From NCBI GenBank assembly GCA_040757115.1, contig JBFLYA010000222.1:1-6090 (forward strand): 6,090 nt of DNA. The letters are read 5' to 3'. Source of the stretch: a bacterium. GTDB lineage: Bacteria; UBA9089; CG2-30-40-21; SBAY01. Each line of letters starts with the position of its first letter. Positions within the stretch are counted from its first letter, which is position 1. Positions 1 through 5,197 of the stretch are shown one piece after another. The position numbers and the translations under genes are program-made. The notes beneath the pieces were generated by a model. That model was not told the origin of the DNA, ran no database searches, and saw only the letters and a list, made by a program, of their open reading frames with translations.

Positions 1-2
1 AT

Positions 3-767
3 GGTCTCTTTAGAACGAGCCCTCCTGAAAAACCTCTGGATGTAATCAACTTTCTTCTTGATGAGGAGAAAGGGCTTGAATTTAAAACACCTCCAATGCC
101 ACAAGACCTTATCCTTACTCTCCTTTACTACTGTTTCAATTATAACTCCTTAAAGGCTCCCTTATTGCTGGTTGGTCAAGATAAAGAGTGCCTTAACTTT
201 CTTGGTTGGTTATATACCCTTCTGCCTTATTCCTTGAAAGAAAACCTCTCCTTTGATACATATTCTTATGGAGCAAACCTTGGGCTTAAGATTATGGGAA
301 TTCCTAAAGAATCTGATTTTTATCAAGCAGTCTCCTACTCTTTAAAGATAGACCTCTTAACTTACGATTACAATCTCAACTTTGAGATTAAAGACCCTTC
401 AAAACCCATATTAGCCCTTACCGAGATAATTGCTACAGGGAGAGAAGAGGAGATTGTCTCTATGTATCCGGCAGAATATTCTTTGAAGATGGGTGACTAT
501 GAAAGGTTCAGGGAAAGATATATCACCTTCTCCCAAGATGTTAAAGAACTCCTCTACATATCTCATAAAGAGAGAATCTTAAATTATATAATCGACAAGA
601 AAGACATAGAACTTCTGCAGATAATAATAAACCTCCTTTTTGAGAAAGCCGATGATAAAAAAGGATTCATCACTATGTTGATAGGTTCAATTGAAGGGAT
701 AAAAGGAAAGAAAGAAGGGGTTGCAAAACCATCATTTTTAGAAAGGTTGTTGGGAGAAAGGGAATGA
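3..767 (+). CDS. GTPase-associated protein 1 (GAP1)-like protein, 5'-truncated by the window edge
   Basis: The frame is open from the first bases of the window, so the true start lies upstream; 254 residues are visible. The ATG at 96 is internal, because the 31 codons before it read as ordinary protein (PLDVINFLLDEEKG). The stretch around LLLVGQD, then GWLYTLLPYSLKENLSFDTY and GLKIMGIP, has the pattern I associate with the middle domain of GTPase-associated protein 1: a small-molecule-binding-like strand, 'LP..L...LSF.TY', then a short IxGxP strand. In that family GAP1 works with a partner GTPase in NTP-dependent conflict or immunity systems. The C-terminal part is helical and charged, ending in a lysine-rich tail. 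No membrane segment or signal peptide is seen. The stop overlaps the next gene's start by 4 bp (ATGA), so the two are probably translated together. The family call comes from recalled motif patterns only. The reading frame itself is secure. Confidence 0.68.
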   Translation, partial: GLFRTSPPEKPLDVINFLLDEEKGLEFKTPPMPQDLILTLLYYCFNYNSLKAPLLLVGQDKECLNFLGWLYTLLPYSLKENLSFDTYSYGANLGLKIMGIPKESDFYQAVSYSLKIDLLTYDYNLNFEIKDPSKPILALTEIIATGREEEIVSMYPAEYSLKMGDYERFRERYITFSQDVKELLYISHKERILNYIIDKKDIELLQIIINLLFEKADDKKGFITMLIGSIEGIKGKKEGVAKPSFLERLLGERE

Positions 768-2131
768 AAGAAGATTTTGTCAACTATTTTTCAATACTGT
801 GGATACTGGGTGGTGGAATCGTCCTATCTGGACTTTTAGGAGGACTTTATCGGGCAATTAATAAGGTTACAGGAAAAGATATCCGGATTTTAGAAAGAAT
901 CGGCATTGTTATTTTGGAAGGGTCTCTTGCCAGTATTTTTGGCGGATTAGTAGGGTATTTGCTCCTTTCTTATAGTTGGGGTAGTCAAGGTATTATCTAT
1001 GGCTTTCTTATTGGATGGTTTGGAGGTGCTATTGGTGGTTTTGTTTTTGATGAAGACAATTTTGACGAAGAGAGAATAAGGATTTTTGGCATGACTGGTG
1101 GAATTTTTGGTGGTTTGATTTTTGGCGTGATTTTTGGCATGATTGCTGGCATGATTGCTGGCGGGAGTGCTGGCGGGATTGCTGGCATGATTGCTGGCGG
1201 GATTGCTGGCGGGAATGCTGGTATGATTGCTGACGAGATTGCTGACGAGATTGCTAACAGGATTGCTAACAGGATTGCTGGCAGGATTGCTGGCAGGATT
1301 GCTGGCAGGATTGCTGGCATGATTTTTGGCGTGATTGCTGGCGGGATTGCTGGCATGATTGCTGGCATGATTGCTGACGGGAGTGCTGGCGGGATTGCTG
1401 GCATGATTTTTGGCGTGATTGCTGGCGGGATTGTTGGCGGGAGTGCTGGCATGATTTTTGGCGTGATTGCTGGTGGGATTGGTGGCGCGATTTTTGGCGT
1501 GATTGGTGGCGTGATTGCTACGGCATTGAGCTATATCTCCTCCCTCTTATCAACCCCCTTCCTTATCCTTCTCATCCCTCCAATCTACCGCAGGATTATC
1601 TGCAACAGCTGCCTTCGCTATACCGAGCCTTTAAGCTCAACCTACAACAATGGCACAAGGCATTGTGAACACTGCAAAGCCAAAGTAGAACGAACAAAAG
1701 AATGCGGCAGGGTTGTCTTTACCTTTGGTAATTCTTGGCCAAAACAGGGTAATCGGATGTTTATCCTATCTGAGCCTCCTTGTGAGGAATTTTATAACCA
1801 AGGTAGGTCTATTGATCTCTCAGAAGTCTATATTGACACAAAGACAGCAGATAAATTCCGTATTGAGCAATTCATCACCTACATTCTCAACTATCCACCA
1901 CCAAAATATGGGCTAAACTCTGTAGAGATATTTTACAAAGGCAATCTTGATGACCTTGCCCATCTTAAAAACTCAATCATGAATAATTTTAAGAGGGTAA
2001 TAAACCCTACAACGTCATTTACTAATTTTACCGCCAGTAAGCGTTCAGATACTCTGAGGTATAGGTGTCTGGTGTCTTGGTGTCTGACCACCAGACTGTT
2101 CTTCCTCCATTCCTTGCTTACATCTGCGTAG
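764..2131 (+). CDS. Multi-helix membrane protein with glycine-zipper-like repeat array and zinc-ribbon-like C-terminus; 3' end altered by an insertion
   Basis: I recognise no named family. The ATG overlaps the upstream stop (ATGA), with a GGGAG site about 7 bases before it. Seen in order: hydrophobic helices at about 9-29, 45-70 and 75-95; an acidic linker (DEDNFDEE, about 96-103); a four-residue repeat 'I(A/F)G(M/G/V/R)' at 107-250; another hydrophobic helix at about 257-274; a CxxC pair at C280/C283 and a second at C301/C304, typical of a zinc ribbon; then a soluble domain of about 130 residues with an NYPPPKYGL motif. The repeat places Gly/Ala every four residues, as in glycine-zipper membrane helices and pores. 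A remnant copy of the last domain at 3573-3719 ends a few residues after 'NNF.R'. Here the homology stops at about 2004 and the last 40 or so residues (from about 414) are inserted-element sequence. I infer a membrane effector or channel coupled to the upstream GAP1-like protein, with zinc-ribbon and C-terminal domains for sensing or partner contact. Confidence 0.75.
   Translation: MKEDFVNYFSILWILGGGIVLSGLLGGLYRAINKVTGKDIRILERIGIVILEGSLASIFGGLVGYLLLSYSWGSQGIIYGFLIGWFGGAIGGFVFDEDNFDEERIRIFGMTGGIFGGLIFGVIFGMIAGMIAGGSAGGIAGMIAGGIAGGNAGMIADEIADEIANRIANRIAGRIAGRIAGRIAGMIFGVIAGGIAGMIAGMIADGSAGGIAGMIFGVIAGGIVGGSAGMIFGVIAGGIGGAIFGVIGGVIATALSYISSLLSTPFLILLIPPIYRRIICNSCLRYTEPLSSTYNNGTRHCEHCKAKVERTKECGRVVFTFGNSWPKQGNRMFILSEPPCEEFYNQGRSIDLSEVYIDTKTADKFRIEQFITYILNYPPPKYGLNSVEIFYKGNLDDLAHLKNSIMNNFKRVINPTTSFTNFTASKRSDTLRYRCLVSWCLTTRLFFLHSLLTSA
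1081..1512 (+). repeat. 36 tandem in-register 12-bp units (GATTGCTGGCRK type) inside gene 2
   Basis: Reading from 1081 in steps of 12, every unit keeps register to 1512 with no insertion or deletion. The commonest forms are GATTGCTGGCAT, GATTGCTGGCGG, GATTTTTGGCGT and GATTGCTGGCAG. The edge units are degenerate (1093-1116), and a 37th unit at 1513 is mostly lost. Each unit encodes four residues, so gain or loss of units changes protein length without a frameshift. Some units form larger repeats: 1141-1188 and 1357-1404 differ at one base in 48. Confidence 0.95.
2004..2018 (+). repeat. Left outer inverted repeat of the insertion
   Basis: ACCCTACAACGTCAT pairs with the right copy at 2549-2563 with one mismatch. 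It starts directly after the last bases of gene 2 that align with the remnant copy. Confidence 0.7.
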
Positions 2132-2485
2132 ATAGCCAATATAACTGTTAACTTTCGCAATTAGCTCGTAACCTTCCTTCCTGAGCTGAACGCTTACGGA
2201 TTTCTCTCCGTAGCCTTCATCCATACAAACATTGATGTCGTCCAGAATTTCTTCAACCGAACCTCTTGCAATCCTGCAAAATCGTATATTCTCCTGATAA
2301 TGCCAACGTCCATGTCCTTCTACGATGTTGTTCGTGACTGAGATAATCGCCTTTCTCATCTGCGGGTCTAAACAATAGCGCTCCTCAGATGGAAGCTGTT
2401 TAATGAGCTTGTAAACATTTTGTCGGAACTTAAGTGCCAGTTGATAAAGCTCAAAATCATCCAGCCGATACTTATCGTCATTCAT
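2045..2485 (-). CDS. Four-helix bundle protein (S23 / 23S rRNA intervening-sequence protein family)
   Basis: The 146-residue product shows the hallmarks of the bacterial four-helix-bundle (S23) family: an N-terminal 'F.LYQLALKFRQNVYKLIKQLP.EERY', then 'QMRKAIISVTNNIVEGHGR', with the near-invariant S/N-x-x-x-I-x-E-G, then 'FCRIARGSVEEI' and a last long helix. Usual length is about 115-130 residues; here the extra is a tail of about 16 residues (GGQTPRHQ...) translated from the flanking repeat. I chose the ATG at 2485 because GAGGTG lies a few bases before it and the family sequence begins there; the frame is open to an ATG at 2542, but that extension is also translated repeat. These proteins form cyclic pentamers and are known from 23S rRNA intervening sequences and from stand-alone loci. 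Their molecular role is not settled. The gene is antisense to gene 2 and is the sole cargo of the inverted-repeat module. Confidence 0.9.
   Translation of the reverse strand: MNDDKYRLDDFELYQLALKFRQNVYKLIKQLPSEERYCLDPQMRKAIISVTNNIVEGHGRWHYQENIRFCRIARGSVEEILDDINVCMDEGYGEKSVSVQLRKEGYELIAKVNSYIGYLRRCKQGMEEEQSGGQTPRHQTPIPQSI
2069..2085 (+). repeat. Left inner inverted repeat, GGTGTCT-type
   Basis: This tract is built from repeats of GGTGTCT and overlaps the 3' end of the four-helix-bundle gene, giving its Gln/Thr/Pro-rich tail. It matches 2505-2521 inverted at 16 of 17 bases. Confidence 0.7.
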
Positions 2486-2504
2486 ACCCACCTCACAGGC
2501 ACTT

Positions 2505-2521
2505 AGACACCCAGACACCAG
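2505..2521 (-). repeat. Right inner inverted repeat, GGTGTCT-type
   Basis: AGACACCCAGACACCAG is the inverted partner of 2069-2085. It lies just upstream of the four-helix-bundle gene on the - strand. Confidence 0.7.
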
Positions 2522-2548
2522 ACCACCTGATTTGTGGATCAATCATAG

Positions 2549-2563
2549 ATGTCGTTGTAGGGT
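2549..2563 (-). repeat. Right outer inverted repeat of the insertion
   Basis: ATGTCGTTGTAGGGT is the reverse complement of 2004-2018 apart from one base. It is followed by AT-rich sequence and then an intrinsic terminator. Confidence 0.7.
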
Positions 2564-2599
2564 AAATATACAATGACTTTACAATCTTTTCTTTGATAA

Positions 2600-2623
2600 A
2601 CCCAAAAATTGGGTGGTTTTTTT
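2600..2623 (+). terminator. Intrinsic terminator, probably the original end of the gene 1-gene 2 operon
   Basis: ACCCAA-AAA-TTGGGT forms a 6-bp stem with a 3-base loop (2600-2614). GG and a run of seven T follow (2617-2623). It lies 37 bases beyond the right edge of the insertion and just before a promoter, as expected between two transcription units. Confidence 0.7.
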
Positions 2624-2624
2624 C

Positions 2625-2653
2625 TTGACTGTTGTTAGCAAATGATGTATTAT
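2625..2653 (+). promoter_or_regulatory. Sigma-70-type promoter for the nucleotidyltransferase unit
   Basis: TTGACT (2625-2630) and TATTAT (2648-2653) are separated by 17 bases. An overlapping TATAAT at 2651-2656 would need a 20-base spacer and is less likely. Transcription should start near 2660. It directly follows the terminator. Confidence 0.7.
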
Positions 2654-2742
2654 AATTAGGGGATTAAAAGAATCACAAGAGAAACTATAGAAGGTTCAAG
2701 ATGGCCACTTTACTTGCATATAAAAAGGGATGGAGTTTGCTT

Positions 2743-2847
2743 ATGAAAGAAATACAAGAACTAATAGCACGGGCCCATCACGCTCTTAAGTCGGCAAAAA
2801 TGAAGAATCATTTATTACATACCCTTTGGAGACATAGAGGAGGGTAG
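2743..2847 (+). pseudogene. Stub of a HEPN-domain gene
   Basis: The 34-codon frame begins MKEIQELIARAHHALKSAKM, which looks like the first helix of small HEPN proteins ('I..LI.RA..AL..A..L'). It then degenerates and stops three bases before the nucleotidyltransferase start. Full HEPN proteins run about 120-135 residues and would continue with an 'A..RAYYAMF' helix, which is missing. The frame is also open from an ATG at 2701. It could instead be a short translated leader for the next gene. Gene pairs of HEPN and MNT are common toxin-antitoxin modules, which fits its position. Confidence 0.45.
2838..2844 (+). promoter_or_regulatory. Strong ribosome binding site
   Basis: AGGAGGG lies 6 bases before the ATG at 2851 and fixes that start. 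It overlaps the end of the HEPN stub. Confidence 0.85.
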
Positions 2848-2850
2848 AAA

Positions 2851-3618
2851 ATGACAGGAATAATTAAGGACATAACAGAACATTTTGCTTTAGAATTGAG
2901 AGATTGCCTAAAGGAAAAGATTTTGGGAGTCTATCTATTTGGAAGCACTGCTAAAGCTCTGACAACCGAAGAAAGCGATATAGATATATTAGCAGTTTAT
3001 TCTGATATAGACGAGCGGAGATTTTTAGAGATAGCCAGTGAAATTAGTTTCAGGATTAGCTGTGAACAAGGAAGATTTATTGAGGTCATTCCTATGTCAA
3101 AAGAAGAGTTTGAACAATCCTTAGGTCGTTCTCCCTTTCTCTGGGAGGTGCTAAAATTTGGAAAGCCCATTTTTACAACATTATCTGGTACAGAATGGGA
3201 ATTAGATTTTAGAGATTACCTCAATTTAGCCCAAGAGTATCTCAATTATGCAAAAGATGCCTTAAATGAAGACAAACTGCGTCTTGCAATTGATAGTGGA
3301 TACAATGCCTGTGAACTTTTGGTCAAGGCATTAATTATAAGTACAAAAAATCCCCTTGCCTCTTCACATGGAGGTATTGTCACCCAATTCGGCAAGCTAT
3401 TTGTCTTATCTAAAAGAGTTCCTGAATTTTTTGGGAAAAATCTTAATCTTGGGTTGGATTTACGAGCTAAGGCACGTTATAAACCTCATGCACAACTTGA
3501 ACCAAAAGATGCGGAGTTCATAATCAATCTCGCTCAAGAATTACTAAAGATTGCTCAGAAAGAATTAACCGATTTATCACCTGCAGTCTCAACTATCCAC
3601 CACCAAAATATGGGCTAA
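2851..3618 (+). CDS. MNT-type nucleotidyltransferase fused to a HEPN-like domain, with an aberrant C-terminus
   Basis: Residues about 1-110 form a minimal nucleotidyltransferase: the signature GS-x10-DxD is intact (G31 S32, D43, D45), with a likely third acidic residue at E78 in 'RFIEVI'. Residues about 118-238 form a helical HEPN-like domain ('YLNLAQEYLNYAKDAL', 'LAIDSGYNACELLVKALI', 'DLRAKARYKPHA'). The classical HEPN RNase motif Rx4-6H is not clear: the candidate arginines R205 and R209 are 8 and 4 residues from H213, spacings outside the canonical range. In separate MNT-HEPN pairs the MNT nucleotidylates and neutralises the HEPN RNase; a fusion of both in one chain is a known arrangement. 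The last dozen residues (from about 242) come from an out-of-frame remnant of the gene 2 C-terminus, so the natural end seems to have been replaced. The core domains look complete, and the promoter and ribosome site are good, so it may still be functional. Confidence 0.85.
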   Translation: MTGIIKDITEHFALELRDCLKEKILGVYLFGSTAKALTTEESDIDILAVYSDIDERRFLEIASEISFRISCEQGRFIEVIPMSKEEFEQSLGRSPFLWEVLKFGKPIFTTLSGTEWELDFRDYLNLAQEYLNYAKDALNEDKLRLAIDSGYNACELLVKALIISTKNPLASSHGGIVTQFGKLFVLSKRVPEFFGKNLNLGLDLRAKARYKPHAQLEPKDAEFIINLAQELLKIAQKELTDLSPAVSTIHHQNMG

Positions 3619-3719
3619 GCTCTGTAGGAATATTTTATCGAGGCAATCTTGATGACTTCGGCCATCTTAAAAATTCAATCCTGAATAATTTTGCCAGGGC
3701 TGCAAAGATGGGAGAATAG
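3573..3719 (+). pseudogene. Remnant of a second copy of the gene 2 C-terminal domain
   Basis: In the frame starting at 3573 this reads FITCSLNYPPPKYGL..., continues through GNLDD.GHLKNSILNNFARAAKMGE, and stops at 3717-3719. It aligns without gaps to 1871-2004, by my hand count about 113 of 134 bases. The start and all upstream domains are missing. Its first 15 codons are covered in another frame by the nucleotidyltransferase. The stop is followed directly by the ATG of the broken SH3 gene, with a GGGAG site between, so the lost gene probably formed an operon with the SH3 protein. Confidence 0.85.
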
Positions 3720-4042
3720 ATGAAGAGGATGGGATAAATATTGCAAGATTTTGCGAAAAAACTAAACTCCTTTATTCTCTCCGGGTAGCATTCATTTGGG
3801 CGTTAGTTTTCGTAATTCTAAGATAAGTATCTATGGAAATACAAAAGGGACAGAGATAGTAGGAACAGTAAAAGAGGATGTTGTTAATATTCGTTCTGGA
3901 CCTTCTACAGACTATGCAGTTATAGGTAAAATGGAAAGGGGTGAAAAAGTAAATATCTTATCAGAAGAAAAATGGATGGTATGTTATCAAGTATAAGGGT
4001 GATAACGGCTATATATACAGAGAACTTGTGGATAAAGAGTGA
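3720..4042 (+). pseudogene. Membrane-anchored bacterial SH3 (SH3b) protein, broken by frameshifts
   Basis: Three frames together give one sensible protein. A start at 3720 (MKRMG, with GGGAG upstream) breaks at once. A second frame to 3826 gives 'NIARFCEKTKLLYSLRVAF' and then IWALVFVILR, a typical signal anchor. A third frame from about 3820 gives a bacterial SH3 repeat: 'TVKEDVVNIRSGPSTDYAVI' then GKMERGEKVNILSEEKW. Near 3973-3979 a tandem ATGGATGG shifts the frame and causes a stop at 3994. Removing one ATGG restores WYVIKYKGDNGYIYRELVDKE and a stop at 4040-4042, the proper end of an SH3b fold. SH3b domains outside the membrane usually bind peptidoglycan or a partner. The TTG at 3796 could still start a 66-residue product, but it would lack the anchor and the last strands. 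Confidence 0.75.
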
Positions 4043-4152
4043 GTGGATTGCACATTGTCAACTAACTTTATTTGTGTCCTTCAATCGCTCGTGTCATTCG
4101 TGGTCTAAATATAAAAACAGTAAAATTTACAGAATTAACAAGGTGAGTGAAA

Positions 4153-4503
4153 ATGAGAAAAGTTAAGAAAATAGGAATTGCGGGATTGGTCTTGGGGTTG
4201 ATTTGCTTTTTATCTATAACCGCATACCCTTCTTCCCAGTCCTCTTCCCAACTTGAAAAAGAAGTGAGCATTTTAAAGGAACGAGTGGCGAAATTAGAAG
4301 AGAAGGTGGCAAAATTAGAAAAAGAGAAGAGCCAACTAAAAGACCAGACAAGTAGATTAGAAGAATTAGTCAGATGGCTGGCTCGTGCAACAGTAAGGAG
4401 TGAGAAAGAGATAAAACCTTTCTTAGAAAAAGTAAAAAAGGAAAGTATAGAAATGTGGAAAGTCTTTAAGGAAGAAATGGAAAAAGAAAGGCAAGAGAAA
4501 TAA
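4153..4503 (+). CDS. Small exported coiled-coil protein
   Basis: The 116-residue product starts with a Sec-type signal (MRKVKK, then a hydrophobic core to about residue 23), with possible cleavage after 'SITA' near residue 24. The cysteine in 'GLIC' is not followed by a proper lipobox arrangement, so a lipoprotein is unlikely. After a Ser-rich linker, residues about 34-75 show heptads of Leu/Val (LEKEV..LKERVAKLEEKV), a clear coiled coil, then a charged helical tail. I chose the ATG at 4153 over GTG at 4147 because AAGGTG sits 7 bases before it. It probably acts as a periplasmic or wall-side oligomer. It lies about 110 bases after the broken SH3 gene, a plausible envelope partner. The family is not recognised. 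Confidence 0.8.
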   Translation: MRKVKKIGIAGLVLGLICFLSITAYPSSQSSSQLEKEVSILKERVAKLEEKVAKLEKEKSQLKDQTSRLEELVRWLARATVRSEKEIKPFLEKVKKESIEMWKVFKEEMEKERQEK

Positions 4504-4539
4504 CCATGGCAAAAATAAAAGATAAGGAGGTAAAAAGTT

Positions 4540-4704
4540 ATGTCTTCAATAAAATCAGGGGATAGATGTGCTGATTGTAAACATTGTAAGATTTGGTCTG
4601 TGGACCATAAAAAAGCCACCTGCACATTGTATGATGAACAGGGATTTCATCCTGACAGACCTGTACCCAGGAAATGCGTGGGTAATGTGGGGAGGAAATA
4701 CTAA
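4540..4704 (+). CDS. 54-residue Cys-rich, probably metal-binding protein
   Basis: A perfect AAGGAGG site (4524-4530) lies 9 bases before the ATG, good evidence that this short frame is translated. The product has five cysteines: C10, C13 and C16 in CADCKHC, then C28 and C45, with a conserved-looking 'HPDRPVPRKC' before the last. The spacing (CxxCxxC, x11, C, x16, C) suggests a small zinc ribbon or iron-sulfur site of four or five ligands. There is no signal peptide, so it should be cytoplasmic. The gene lies 36 bases after the coiled-coil gene on the same strand and may share its transcript. I do not recognise a named family. Confidence 0.75.
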   Translation: MSSIKSGDRCADCKHCKIWSVDHKKATCTLYDEQGFHPDRPVPRKCVGNVGRKY

Positions 4705-4728
4705 TGACTCAATCATTAATAAATCGTT

Positions 4729-4970
4729 TTACATACGGAAATATTTAAACTGAGTTATCTCCATACCATCAAGCCAGACCTCCCAACTTAACCCAGCCGC
4801 ACCTAAAGTGGGTGATTCCCAATCATCCTCAACAAATCTTATGTCATGCTCTAATGGTTTTATCCCTAATGCAGTAAGACTATTAAATAAGGATTTGATT
4901 TTGTGATAAGGAGAATAGTGTGCCCAATTTCTAAAATAAAGGAGATTCTCCATAGGTTTAGGAGGGAGAA
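4729..4970 (-). pseudogene. glyQ: Fragment of glycyl-tRNA synthetase alpha chain
   Basis: On the - strand the frame reads '[20 protein letters not shown]' then [20 protein letters not shown] and EITQFKYF, nearly the textbook GlyQ sequence around the class II active site ([37 protein letters not shown]). Upstream of this the match is weaker, and YGESP (GlyQ YGENP) is found in another frame at about 4940-4954, showing a frameshift. Only about 80 of the usual 290 residues or so are present; the start and everything after YF are missing, and a stop follows at 4729-4731. It cannot work as a synthetase; an intact copy must exist elsewhere. It is opposite in orientation to its neighbours. Confidence 0.85.
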
Positions 4971-5044
4971 TTTTTAAGCAATTTAGAGGAAGAAGATGTT
5001 TAAAAAGCAAAAAATGGTTTTAAGGTGGTTACTTGGACTGTTTA

Positions 5045-5069
5045 TTCAGATTCACCGAGAATTTCTGAA
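5045..5069 (+). other. Weak hairpin upstream of the ATPase promoter
   Basis: TTCAGATTC pairs with GAA-(TT)-TCTGAA around a 5-base loop, with a two-base bulge. A run of T begins 9 bases later. It could be a poor terminator or an operator-like site before the promoter; the evidence is structural only. The rest of 4971-5084 shows nothing I can assign. Confidence 0.25.
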
Positions 5070-5084
5070 GAACCGAATTTTTTG

Positions 5085-5113
5085 TTGACCAAGGATAAAA
5101 TTTGTGGTAAAAT
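5085..5113 (+). promoter_or_regulatory. Strong sigma-70-type promoter for the ATPase gene
   Basis: TTGACC (5085-5090) and TAAAAT (5108-5113) are separated by exactly 17 bases. Transcription should start near 5120, leaving a leader of about 78 bases before the ATG at 5198. No riboswitch-like fold is apparent in the leader. Confidence 0.75.
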
Positions 5114-5197
5114 ATCCTTACCATGGGCACAAATGGATATAATATCCAAAACACTCAAAAAAGCAATTTCCTATCAGTCAAATTATGGAGGTAAGAA

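Larger units (their letters stand above)
2004..2563. mobile_element. Putative small insertion carrying a four-helix-bundle gene, bounded by inverted repeats
   Basis: The segment is bounded by ACCCTACAACG(T)CAT at 2004-2018 and its inverted copy at 2549-2563 (14 of 15 bases). A second pair lies inside it, 2069-2085 and 2505-2521, CTGGTGTCT(T/G)GGTGTCT (16 of 17 bases inverted). The left edge is the point where gene 2 stops matching its paralogous remnant at 3573-3719. The only gene inside is a four-helix-bundle protein on the - strand. No transposase is present, so any movement would have been in trans or by another route. Mobility is inferred; no target duplication could be identified with certainty. 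Confidence 0.55.

Noticed and set aside
997-1452. Long open frame on the - strand rich in Pro, Ala and Ile
   Set aside because: It is the reverse shadow of the 12-bp repeat array, whose period of three codons keeps other frames open. It has no start signal or recognisable domain.
1081-1512. Possible CRISPR array because of regular spacing
   Set aside because: The units are directly contiguous, without spacers, and encode an in-frame protein repeat.
2045-2057. Small palindrome TCAGA-TAC-TCTGA over the stop of the four-helix-bundle gene
   Set aside because: The arms are five bases and no T-run follows on the - strand, so a terminator call is not supported.
4087-4110. CGTGTCATTCGTGGTCTAAA stretch that resembles short dispersed sequences seen between genes in many bacteria
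   Set aside because: Only one copy is present in the window and I cannot search a genome, so it is not called as a repeat.
4505-4564. ATG frame of 19 codons between the coiled-coil and Cys-rich genes
   Set aside because: It contains the AAGGAGG site of the Cys-rich gene and has no site of its own or recognisable product. It is more likely untranslated spacer.
4068-4625. 185-codon open frame on the - strand
   Set aside because: It is antisense to the coiled-coil gene and part of the Cys-rich gene, which both have good ribosome sites. The open frame follows from the lysine- and glutamate-rich codons opposite.
4702-4718. TAATGA-CTCAA-TCATTA hairpin just after the Cys-rich gene
   Set aside because: The stem is short and AT-rich and no T-run follows, so it is too weak to call a terminator.
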